Source: Cynocephalus volans
Lineage: Eukaryota; Chordata; Mammalia; Dermoptera; Cynocephalidae
Assembly (NCBI RefSeq): GCF_027409185.1
Contig: NC_084464.1
Coordinates: forward strand, 49,699,095 to 49,763,094
Length of the DNA stretch: 64,000 nt
Reading direction: 5' to 3'
Positions 62,201-64,000 of this stretch are shown here, one piece after another. Under the pieces are notes generated by a model. The model did no database searches. It saw only the letters and a list, made by a program, of their open reading frames with translations, and had not been told where the DNA came from. The number at the start of each line of letters is the position of its first letter. Within the stretch, counting starts at the first letter, position 1. The translations under genes were made by a program, and so were the position numbers.

Positions 62201-62979
62201 CTTCTTGTCGCTAAGGGCCCGAAGTAGGTGGTGTTGGTACACTGAAATACAAGCAGCTATTTCTGAAATAAAGTCCGCTGTGAGGGTTTCCCAGGGCTCT
62301 TCAGGGGTCAGAGTGGCTGCTGTCATCCTTCCGGCTTCTTAGACCAGTCCTTTACCTGAACACAGGTGTGAGAGGGAGAACCCAGGTGGAGGAACTACGG
62401 TGAGGGCCAACGAGAATGGTAGGCCCAGTAACTCTTAAGAACAGAAGGATGAAGCTATTTAGTCAAGTTCTCCTTCTTCCCCACTTCTAGAAGGACAAAG
62501 TGATTAAATTCTGAAAAAGGTGATAAACTCTCTGGATGTGCTAGAACATCATCTGTCTTAAATAGTCTAAGAGTAGTAATGACTGATTTGTCATTGGTGA
62601 CAGATTTGTCATTTGGCGACAGATTTGTCTTCTATTTTTATCTCCTCTGGTTGGTTTGGCTAAATGATTCTAAGGCCTGTTTGTTGTTTTTTTATTAAAT
62701 CAATGATTTATTAAGAGCTTAGTCTAGGGAAGTGACCAAATGTCTCATTTTTTGAAATAAAATAACATTTCTCTTATTAAGATTACAGAAATGATAACAA
62801 TTGTGCAAACGTATTCAGCCTTGAGTAATTCTACCATAGAAGGAATAGATATTATGGCAATAAAATTCAAAAATATATATCAAAGGGTTAAGAAAAAGCA
62901 ATATGACATTCTGGATCCAAGAAGGACAGAATTTGACATAGATTTCTTAGATTTCATGACAAAAATCAATGGTTTAGAG
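14374..62979 (+). CDS. DNAH8: Dynein axonemal heavy chain 8, 5' part (12 coding exons, gene-level entry)
   Basis: The gene encodes the gamma-type heavy chain of the outer dynein arm, an ATP-driven minus-end motor of motile axonemes; in mammals DNAH8 serves mainly the sperm flagellum. Twelve exons join in frame to 668 codons: residues 1-144 Pro/Glu-rich leader, then about 145-668 the start of the N-terminal tail that binds intermediate chains and the other heavy chains. The AAA+ motor, with its P-loops, lies beyond the window. The tail aligns along its whole length with DNAH5, its nearest paralogue, including the conserved 'LINAI', 'ACKAYIT' and '[10 protein letters not shown]' blocks. The acidic, Pro-rich leader separates it from DNAH5 and fits the long DNAH8 form. 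An in-frame TAA at 14341 precedes the chosen ATG. Confidence 0.9.
14921..15055 (+). CDS. DNAH8: DNAH8 exon 3: residues 145-189
   Basis: 45 codons, phase 0 at both ends, lying only 115 bp after exon 2. The basic start ([10 protein letters not shown]) and the following '[14 protein letters not shown]' helix align with the corresponding N-terminal segment of DNAH5. Acceptor tctttag, donor tct|gtaagt. After it comes a 9.75-kb intron. Confidence 0.93.
15355..15655. repeat. Tigger/MER2-type DNA transposon
   Basis: Typical inner phrases are 'tccatggattcaaccaactg', 'catttccattgtattagg' and 'gaagggacttgagcatcc', with the 'ctggaaccaatcccc' end. It is a common non-autonomous pogo/Tigger relic. Confidence 0.7.
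15765..16365 (-). repeat. Probable ERV LTR
   Basis: On the minus strand it starts with the 'TGACTGACTCCATCTTTG'-type U3 opening common to class I LTRs. A TATAAA lies at about plus 15911-15917 and a U5-like sequence ends near 15765. Boundaries are not resolved. The following 16366-17256 shows no nameable feature; several small frames there have no support. Confidence 0.4.
17276..17437 (-). repeat. tRNA-Ile-derived SINE, dimer
   Basis: Two tRNA-Ile-like modules are joined at 'ccctatatagggatcc'. The duplication aaattcttaataatttttt is at 17257-17275 and 17438-17456. 17457-18275 is otherwise unremarkable intron. Confidence 0.92.
18292..20220 (+). mobile_element. 5'-truncated L1 retrotransposon (ORF2 3' part and 3' UTR)
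   Basis: L1 ORF2 is readable from the '[18 protein letters not shown]' block (180 codons open, 18298-18840), then with frameshifts through the C-terminal zinc-knuckle-like region. It ends near 19965. The 3' UTR follows, with a CA repeat at 19980-20026, a G-rich polypurine tract at about 20100-20135 and an A-rich tail with AATAAA at 20187-20220. It lacks ORF1 and the endonuclease and most of the RT. It is young by the standards of this window. No target-site duplication follows the tail; the duplication lies 2 kb further on (see the transduced segment). Confidence 0.93.
19980..20026. repeat. (CA)n microsatellite in L1 3' UTR
   Basis: A CA dinucleotide run, with one GA interruption, lies at the start of the L1 3' UTR. 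Confidence 0.95.
20221..22182 (+). mobile_element. L1 3'-transduced segment ending at an LTR poly(A) site
   Basis: This is non-L1 DNA directly following the L1 tail. It ends in a pure A tract (22170-22184), after which the sequence aagagttgtttgtgaa (22183-22198) repeats the 16 bases just before the L1 start (18276-18291). L1 and this segment therefore entered as one unit. The segment holds ordinary diverged sequence (an ancient repeat at about 20680-21000, a pyrimidine tract at 21575-21660, an A-rich stretch at 21728-21772) and a truncated LTR. Its last AATAAA (22145-22150) lies 19 nt before the A tract, as expected for cleavage and polyadenylation. Confidence 0.85.
21826..22169 (+). repeat. 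ERV LTR truncated at its R/poly(A) site
   Basis: It begins TGTTAAGGGACG and has a TATA-like ataaaag at about 22075. It contains AATAAA at 22145-22150 and stops where the A tract begins, with no U5. The truncation fits use of the LTR as a polyadenylation signal by a read-through L1 transcript. Confidence 0.65.
22780..23215 (+). repeat. ERV LTR end and leader remnant
   Basis: Sequence of retroviral U5/leader type. In 23060-23210 a motif like 'acaattggc..gt(c/g)' recurs four times: caattggcccagtcggtgca, caactggcatagtcgtggtc, caattggcactgtgaggatt and caaattggcgttgtcaggca. The motif resembles a primer-binding-site surround. No gag frame follows. Confidence 0.4.
23225..23400 (+). repeat. MIR SINE
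   Basis: The 'gggtccttcacttaatttcc' and 'aaagtggccataataatgctacc' phrases are diverged forms of the MIR core. Confidence 0.5.
23772..23922. repeat. MER5A-type hAT-Charlie element
   Basis: The inverted ends 'ggtggttcttaaatgtggtc' and 'gaagtttaagaactattgcc', with 'catcacctggaacttgttag' inside, are characteristic. Confidence 0.75.
24336..24442 (+). repeat. tRNA-Ile-derived SINE, monomer
   Basis: One tRNA-Ile-like module is followed by an A tail. The duplication agtttctctt is at 24326-24335 and 24443-24452. This copy shows most clearly the similarity to tRNA-Ile (GGCCGGTTA...TTGATCC). Confidence 0.9.
24615..24765 (+). repeat. MIR SINE
   Basis: The 'cctcattttcttcatctgca' and 'aaatgatgaggattaattaa' phrases give the MIR core in sense orientation. 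Confidence 0.6.
24809..24893 (+). CDS. DNAH8: DNAH8 exon 4: residues 190-217 and first base of codon 218
   Basis: 85 nt, entering in phase 0 and leaving in phase 1. It encodes LEAFTHFF...[11 protein letters not shown], equivalent to the 'IDQLF...MFYYQDVEG' stretch of DNAH5. Acceptor tttaacag, donor cttg|gtaagg. The incomplete Glu codon is finished by exon 5. Confidence 0.93.
25700..25975. repeat. L2-like fragment
   Basis: The wording 'ccttcagatcacacatgcattctctttc...gagccttcccagagc' fits an L2 3' region. The rest of 24894-27740 is AT-rich intron with ancient LINE-like text at 26240-26860 and no nameable gene. Confidence 0.4.
28099..28250 (+). CDS. DNAH8: DNAH8 exon 5: residues 218-268
   Basis: 152 nt, entering in phase 1 and leaving in phase 0. 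It contains [11 protein letters not shown] and the '[11 protein letters not shown]' strand, which matches the 'LTGVCVFFIR' strand of DNAH5. Acceptor tttttccag, donor gag|gtaagt. Confidence 0.94.
28655..28890 (+). repeat. MIR SINE
   Basis: 'ttcaccactgactagc', 'aattgggaataaaaattccc' and 'aggattgtcgtgagac' run in MIR order in sense orientation. Confidence 0.65.
29677..29866 (+). CDS. DNAH8: DNAH8 exon 6: residues 269-331 and first base of codon 332
   Basis: 190 nt, entering in phase 0 and leaving in phase 1. It encodes '[20 protein letters not shown]' and '[15 protein letters not shown]', the strongly conserved start of the dynein N-terminal tail domain (DNAH5: 'LLNSVRRLLSDIFIPAL'). Acceptor ctttcag, donor gatg|gtaagt. 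Confidence 0.95.
30351..30514 (+). CDS. DNAH8: DNAH8 exon 7: residues 332-386
   Basis: 164 nt, entering in phase 1 and leaving in phase 0. It encodes a charged segment ending in '[13 protein letters not shown]', the counterpart of 'MKVWIKQTEQ' in DNAH5. Acceptor tccctttttag-type at 30341-30350, donor cag|gtaaat. A 10.4-kb repeat-filled intron follows. Confidence 0.95.
30515..31650. other. Intron 7, first part, no feature recognised
   Basis: I see no exon, RNA gene or nameable repeat here. A 61-codon frame at 31347-31532 has no support. Confidence 0.5.
31660..32458 (+). mobile_element. L1 3' end (L1MA-like)
   Basis: Diverged ORF2 C-terminus ('[15 protein letters not shown]' is readable at about 31965-32010), then 3' UTR with a GAAA repeat and a terminal AATAAATTTTTAAAAAA at 32440-32456. 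Confidence 0.85.
32134..32204. repeat. (GAAA)n microsatellite
   Basis: About 17 uninterrupted GAAA units lie inside the L1 3' UTR. Confidence 0.97.
32672..32735. repeat. Tigger-type transposon end
   Basis: 'gttgacccttgaacaacata' and 'ggggccacttatatacagat' are the start of a common Tigger/MER element. The rest is missing. Confidence 0.5.
32790..34080 (+). mobile_element. Old L1 (L1M) ORF2 3' fragments
   Basis: Degenerate ORF2 end sequence of the 'agaaaatatttgcag...tctgacaaagaac' and 'tgctggtgggagtataacatgg' kind occurs at 32800-33540. A second piece with 'gggaaaatatattatcagca' lies at 33541-33850. Both are in plus orientation with many stops. Confidence 0.65.
34085..34550 (+). mobile_element. 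L1 ORF2 5' fragment
   Basis: Plus-strand L1 ORF2 sequence from the endonuclease/RT linker: 'KAGTL', the lysine-rich block and the '[10 protein letters not shown]'-like segment, all with frameshifts. Confidence 0.6.
34560..35830 (-). mobile_element. L1 ORF1 and 5' UTR fragment
   Basis: On the minus strand, 35064-34756 encodes an open L1 ORF1p C-terminal domain ([33 protein letters not shown], '[13 protein letters not shown]'). The degenerate coiled-coil region (about 35100-35450) and probable 5' UTR follow. It is opposite to the neighbouring ORF2 piece. Confidence 0.8.
35836..36480. other. Intron 7, diverged sequence
   Basis: No exon or RNA gene seen. The part from about 36200 reads like an old L1 3' relic. 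Confidence 0.4.
36481..37944 (+). mobile_element. Full-length inactive mariner, split by a SINE
   Basis: The ends CAAGGGTTCTTCAAAAAGTT (from 36481) and, inverted, CAAGGGGACTTCAAAAAGTT (to 37944) form terminal repeats of about 31 bp, bounded by TA on both sides. Removing the SINE and its duplication leaves 1,262 bp, the usual mariner size. The transposase is broken by stops and frameshifts. The first catalytic Asp is seen in a 'TGDETW' motif, the second in '[10 protein letters not shown]', but the third site ('YSPDLAPSD' in the family) reads PSL, with the Asp lost. The phrase '[10 protein letters not shown]' is intact. A short MITE form of the same family occurs at 7141, 39376 and 45954. Confidence 0.92.
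37384..37570 (-). repeat. tRNA-Ile-derived SINE, dimer, inside mariner
   Basis: Poly-T tail at left, two tRNA-like modules. The duplication ccagaaaagtccttc is at 37369-37383 and 37571-37585 and lies within the transposase frame, so the insertion is later than the mariner. Confidence 0.95.
37984..38225 (-). repeat. MaLR LTR fragment
   Basis: 'tttagggctactataacaaa', 'cacagttctggaggctgg' and 'atgtctggtgaagtcc' are MaLR/MLT1 phrases in reverse orientation. Confidence 0.6.
38226..39268 (-). mobile_element. Old L1 fragments around a solo LTR
   Basis: 38226-38424 and 38831-39000 read as one reverse-oriented L1 interrupted by the LTR at 38430. 39125-39268 is a separate plus-oriented L1 3' end with A tail. 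Confidence 0.6.
38430..38825 (-). repeat. Solo MaLR LTR (copy 1)
   Basis: 396 bp, TG...CA in minus orientation, with the 5-bp duplication gtccc at 38425-38429 and 38826-38830. It inserted into an older L1. Confidence 0.85.
39376..39395. repeat. Mariner MITE end cut by an L1 insertion
   Basis: TAcaaggatacttcaaaaag is one terminal repeat of the mariner/MITE family. The sequence after it is the L1 target site. Confidence 0.55.
39412..39583 (-). mobile_element. Short 5'-truncated L1, minus orientation
   Basis: A T tract followed by the reverse of the same L1 3' UTR seen at 20040-20185. The 17-bp duplication ttggtggaatcaaattt is at 39395-39411 and 39584-39600. Confidence 0.93.
40037..40437 (-). 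repeat. Solo MaLR LTR (copy 2)
   Basis: 401 bp, same family and orientation as the copy at 38430, with its own 5-bp duplication aagtg (40032-40036, 40438-40442). The two are independent insertions, not the two ends of one provirus. Confidence 0.88.
40907..41083 (+). CDS. DNAH8: DNAH8 exon 8: residues 387-445
   Basis: 177 nt, phase 0 at both ends. It encodes the '[20 protein letters not shown]' block, among the most conserved parts of the dynein tail (DNAH5: '[20 protein letters not shown]'), preceded by '[10 protein letters not shown]'. Acceptor attgcag, donor aag|gtaaaa. Confidence 0.96.
41990..42310 (-). mobile_element. Old L1 (L1M) 3' fragment
   Basis: It has the same phrases as the longer copy at 57945 ('ttatttgtatattcacag', 'tctgtctctgtag', 'tggaatcatataatatgtg'), in reverse orientation. 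The rest of 41084-43717 has no nameable gene. Confidence 0.65.
43718..43831 (+). CDS. DNAH8: DNAH8 exon 9: residues 446-483
   Basis: 114 nt, phase 0 at both ends. It encodes [20 protein letters not shown] and then '[18 protein letters not shown]', matching 'KYLYTLEKCCDPLY' of DNAH5. Acceptor tttcttag, donor cta|gtaagt. Confidence 0.96.
44070..44525. repeat. Ancient LTR/MER-type repeat
   Basis: 'ccattgctacataacaaatt', 'gagtggcttaaaacaacgag' and 'ttctattggttagaagcaa' occur in the order of a widespread mammalian interspersed repeat of LTR type that I cannot name to subfamily. MIR-like pieces follow at 44530-44660 and 45000-45160. Confidence 0.5.
45954..46032. repeat. Mariner-derived MITE (79 bp)
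   Basis: The inverted ends 'gagggtacttcaaaagtt' and 'actttttgaagtgccctta' abut a short A/T core. They match the terminal repeats of the mariner at 36481-37944. Confidence 0.8.
46920..47025 (+). repeat. MIR SINE
   Basis: 'ggcaaagtacttaacttcct' and 'attttctcatttgcaaagtt' are MIR core phrases. Other small MIR-like bits lie at 47800-47920. 46033-48246 otherwise holds no recognised gene; 47950-48130 is an old L1 relic. Confidence 0.5.
48247..48354 (+). CDS. DNAH8: DNAH8 exon 10: residues 484-519
   Basis: 108 nt, phase 0 at both ends. It encodes [20 protein letters not shown] and '[14 protein letters not shown]', nearly the same as 'LINAIKMIYSISHYYN' and 'SEKITSLFVK' in DNAH5. Acceptor attttag, donor aag|gtaagt. 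Confidence 0.97.
48955..49579 (+). repeat. ERV LTR interrupted by a SINE
   Basis: Plus-strand class I-type LTR with TATAAAT at 49219-49225 and AATAAA at 49323-49328. It ends in TTAACA at 49579. The left end is approximate. The SINE at 49375 lies in the U5 part. Confidence 0.6.
49375..49533 (-). repeat. tRNA-Ile-derived SINE, dimer
   Basis: Two tRNA-Ile-like modules, minus orientation. The 21-bp duplication begins tgtcattgagtaa at 49354-49374 and recurs at 49534-49554. Confidence 0.94.
49640..50200 (-). mobile_element. HAL1/L1 ORF1-like relic
   Basis: Reverse-oriented text resembling an old L1 ORF1 (the 'gaagtttgattctgattctt' and 'tccttgaacttctaaaag' sections). It is too decayed to translate. 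Confidence 0.35.
50650..51560 (-). repeat. ERV LTR with leader, minus orientation
   Basis: On the minus strand it opens near 51520 with the 'GTGACTCCATTTTG'-type U3 start. It has TATAAAA at plus 50825-50831 and ATTAAAGG at 50732-50739, and ends near 50650. Leader-like sequence continues to about 50390. It is split by the L1 at 51134. Confidence 0.55.
51134..51448 (-). mobile_element. Short 5'-truncated L1
   Basis: Poly-T/GTT tail at left, then reversed 3' UTR and the very end of ORF2. The duplication gagaacaagtttt is at 51121-51133 and 51449-51461. Confidence 0.92.
52155..52256 (+). CDS. DNAH8: DNAH8 exon 11: residues 520-553
   Basis: 102 nt, phase 0 at both ends. It encodes [17 protein letters not shown] and a short variable loop; the first half matches 'VTNQIISACKAYIT' of DNAH5. 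Acceptor tttttag, donor cag|gtttgt, which departs from consensus at +3 but keeps GT. 52257-53150 is plain AT-rich intron. Confidence 0.95.
53160..54905 (+). pseudogene. DNAJC2: DNAJC2 (zuotin/MPP11) processed pseudogene
   Basis: Intron-less, broken copy of the mRNA for the ribosome-associated Hsp40 partner. Recognisable in order are the N-terminal 'AVSHAHAL...LCRVNAPGR' (53190-53260) and LEDKK (about 53310). '[13 protein letters not shown]' and '[10 protein letters not shown]' (53490-53565) come from the J-domain side. Then follow the Lys/Glu/Ala charged region (53760-54180), '[15 protein letters not shown]' (about 54170-54215), the first SANT domain ('[11 protein letters not shown]', about 54370-54400; 'FDKFKKEH', 54600-54622) and a reduced second SANT region. 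The HPD tripeptide that stimulates Hsp70 is deleted: the bases between the two His codons and the following 'RKA' equivalent are gone. Stops and frameshifts are numerous. It lies in intron 11. Confidence 0.85.
54906..55403 (-). mobile_element. L1 fragment (middle of ORF2 3' half)
   Basis: Reverse of L1 ORF2, from 'gatgctgagcaccttttc' to 'ccatctattgaaaagac'. It begins right after the DNAJC2 pseudogene end. Confidence 0.85.
55404..55576 (-). mobile_element. L1 fragment (end of ORF2)
   Basis: A second reversed L1 piece, 'ttcatccatgctgctgcaaa' to 'ttggctattgtaaata'. It comes from nearer the L1 3' end than its left neighbour, so the two are not collinear. Confidence 0.8.
55910..55988. repeat. MER5-type fragment
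   Basis: 'gaatcacctggtggaaccag' and 'ggactttagtggctgtgg'-like wording fit a hAT-Charlie MER5 remnant. Confidence 0.4.
55988..56215 (+). repeat. MLT1-type MaLR LTR, 5' part
   Basis: 'ggtaggcagattaatgcccc', 'aagatgtttatgtccttatc', 'agaacctgtccatatgttat' and 'gtgggcccaatgtaatcacg' are in MLT1 order, plus orientation. Confidence 0.75.
56816..56962 (+). CDS. DNAH8: DNAH8 exon 12: residues 554-602
   Basis: 147 nt, phase 0 at both ends. It encodes '[14 protein letters not shown]' and '[21 protein letters not shown]', the latter a hallmark block shared with DNAH5. Acceptor ctcatag, donor aag|gtaagc. Confidence 0.97.
57703..57830 (-). repeat. tRNA-Ile-derived SINE, dimer (shortened)
   Basis: T/C-rich tail at left and two modules, the second shortened. 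The duplication cctatttttt is at 57693-57702 and 57831-57840. Confidence 0.85.
57945..59548 (-). mobile_element. Old L1 (L1M type), minus, interrupted by a MaLR LTR
   Basis: Reverse L1 3' half runs from 'cagctttattgagatataat' to 'atggtgtcctttgaagcac' and on to about 59548. The insertion at 58705-59135 splits it. Confidence 0.75.
58705..59135 (-). repeat. MaLR LTR inside the L1
   Basis: 'ctcatagttcaggaggccag', 'tcttctagcttctggtggct' and 'tctttgggggacatttttca' fit an MLT1-type LTR in reverse orientation. Confidence 0.65.
59564..59597 (-). pseudogene. Retroposed 5' half of tRNA-Gly(TCC)
   Basis: The minus strand reads 32 bases without mismatch to nuclear tRNA-Gly(TCC), from about nucleotide 3 of the tRNA to its anticodon loop (TTGGTGGTATAGTGG...TGCCTTC). 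It stops there: the anticodon 3' side, T arm and CCA are absent. Both sides carry a 15-bp near-perfect direct repeat (59549-59563 and 59604-59618, one mismatch). There is no A tail. It cannot make a tRNA. The comparison rests on my recall of the tRNA sequence. Confidence 0.75.
59620..61640. other. Intron 12, unassigned 2-kb segment
   Basis: More GC-rich than the surrounding intron. A 108-codon minus frame (60868-60542) is Pro/Ser-rich and could be an ERV-internal relic, but I recognise no motif. No exon of the dynein gene is here. Confidence 0.3.
61745..62228 (-). pseudogene. RPL35: RPL35 processed pseudogene with an internal repeat expansion
   Basis: On the minus strand the retrocopy of large-subunit ribosomal protein L35 reads '[18 protein letters not shown]' (62228-62160) and then a frameshifted middle ('TQTQKENL'-equivalent). 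'[16 protein letters not shown]' (about 61973-61926) and 'RLYLLRE' (about 61800) follow. The first dozen or so codons are missing or replaced. The normal stop has become an Arg codon. Between the 'ETRK' and 'RLYLLRE' blocks, where the protein has only 'KQQRKE', six 18-bp units have been added. The copy is intron-less and CpG-rich like its source. Confidence 0.85.
61818..61925. repeat. Six tandem 18-bp GC-rich units
   Basis: gatcctcccgccgccgcc is repeated perfectly from 61818, 61836, 61854, 61872, 61890 and 61908. A degenerate copy lies at 61803. The unit is a multiple of three and keeps frames open on both strands (minus: RREDRR). Confidence 0.97.
62782..62979 (+). CDS. DNAH8: DNAH8 exon 13: residues 603-668
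   Basis: 198 nt, phase 0 at both ends. It encodes '[20 protein letters not shown]' and '[19 protein letters not shown]', matching '[20 protein letters not shown]' of DNAH5. The acceptor ctcttattaag has a short pyrimidine tract and lacks C before AG. A CAG 7 bases downstream would break the frame. Donor gag|gtaagt. No further exon is visible to 64000. Confidence 0.95.
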
Positions 62980-64000
62980 GTAAGTCATTATACTTCTACT
63001 TAGTAAGGCTGAAAAGTAATCAGTAGTACTGCCCAGTACTATTACTGTAAATGTTCACATATAATAAGTGTTCACACATTTATTATTTACTTTAAATTAC
63101 TCTTGCAAATTGACCAAAAATGTTTGAGATGTGAATAATTTTTGAGCTAGTCCACAAAATATTTTTTTGTTTTTATTTTTAATGAAAAATGAGCATATCC
63201 AATAAAAGATATCAGTGAATAACTAGAAGCCCAAAGGGCTATTGTAGCTAGGGTTCATTTTTAATTTACATTAAAATTTGTATTTGATTTTTGTTGTGCC
63301 AAGGAGGCAATGTTATTTTTCCAGTGTAAGAGAATTTGTAATCGTTATTCCTTGTCTTAAAGTGTGAAAAGATTTGAGAACAGATTAGGAACATGGATTC
63401 CTCTCCTTTTGGTCCTAAACTTTATGCCTGCATTCCTCTGCAGCTGTAGAAGACAACCCTGAAGAGACCCTCATATCTTGTGTGTGGTAGATTAAGGGAC
63501 ACACAGGACATGAGGGATGAATGGCAGTCAAAAAGAATGTCAGATGAGACTGTAACATATTTCTCTCTCACCTTTTGTGCTTATATGACTTCAGTTACTC
63601 ACTTACTGAAAACTACTGTTAACCCAAGTTTAGCCCCAGGGAATGGTCTTTTTGCTGAAGAATGTCCTCGAGACATAGGTGGGGACAAGAATATACTTTG
63701 TCTACTTTCTCAGTTTGAAATTCTTATGATGAAGGTGAGAAAAATCAGATTTTTTTCTCATAATGAAATTACAGGTAATGTGGTTTTTAAAGAATTAAAA
63801 AAAAATTAAAAACATTAGAAAACCATATTACATGTAATCTGGGCTGTAAGAAAGATCCTAAAATTCTATCAGTCTTAACAATAACACTTTTTGTTTGTGG
63901 CATAGATTTCGTTTCGGTTTTTGAAAGTTAGACTCTTTGATGTTAAGATATATTTTAGATATTATTTTTAGTGTTTGGCTATTTGGGTAGGATGGAATTT
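62980..64000. other. Start of intron 13, no feature recognised
   Basis: AT-rich intron. A 109-codon plus frame (63480-63809) has no homology I recognise and no splice-site support. Confidence 0.5.

Noticed and set aside
61644..62342. 232-codon plus-strand frame and a 133-codon minus frame with strong residue repeats
   Set aside because: The plus frame is antisense to the RPL35 retrocopy and its repeats are the 18-bp expansion. The minus frame is the retrocopy itself, truncated and frameshifted.
63480..63809. 109-codon frame as a further dynein exon
   Set aside because: It does not match the expected tail sequence after residue 668 and lacks an acceptor and donor in the right phase.

Overview
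This is mammalian nuclear DNA: AT-rich and intron-dominated, with only about 2 kb of protein-coding sequence in 64 kb. Most of the rest is retroelement. The diagnostic repeats are SINEs built from one or two tRNA-Ile-like modules (seven copies, all with target-site duplications). They resemble, from memory, the CYN SINEs of colugos (Dermoptera), so a flying lemur such as Galeopterus or Cynocephalus is my best guess. They do not look like horse ERE or rhinolophid bat SINEs. This species call is an inference.

The one real gene is the 5' part of an axonemal outer-arm dynein heavy chain, plus strand, most probably DNAH8. Twelve coding exons between 14374 and 62979 splice in frame into 668 codons: a 144-residue Pro/Glu-rich leader, then the start of the N-terminal tail (DHC_N1 region). 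All splice phases agree. A CpG island at about 9380-9860 holds a good splice donor (after 9715), and the first coding exon has an acceptor at 14329, so a non-coding first exon in the island is likely. The motor domain lies beyond the right edge.

Layout. 1-3560: decayed endogenous retrovirus (minus strand gag-pro-pol) and LTRs. 3900-9020: old L1, MaLR LTRs, a nested ERV LTR, MIR and a tRNA-SINE. 9380-9860: CpG island. 10.1-14.3 kb: intron 1 with old repeats. 14.3-15.1 kb: exons 2 and 3, only 115 bp apart. 15.1-24.8 kb: intron 3, dominated by a 3.9 kb L1 insertion that carried about 1.95 kb of foreign flanking DNA ending at the poly(A) site of an ERV LTR. 24.8-30.5 kb: exons 4-7. 30.5-40.9 kb: intron 7 with L1 pieces, a full-length dead mariner split by a SINE, and two solo MaLR LTRs. 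40.9-57.0 kb: exons 8-12, with a DNAJC2 (zuotin/MPP11) retropseudogene in intron 11. 57.0-62.8 kb: intron 12 with old L1, a retroposed 5' half of tRNA-Gly, and an RPL35 retropseudogene carrying an expanded 18-bp repeat. 62.8-63.0 kb: exon 13.

I found no new gene system, operon or CRISPR. The most informative observations are mobile-element events: the L1 3' transduction, the tRNA-half retrocopy, and the mariner/MITE family.
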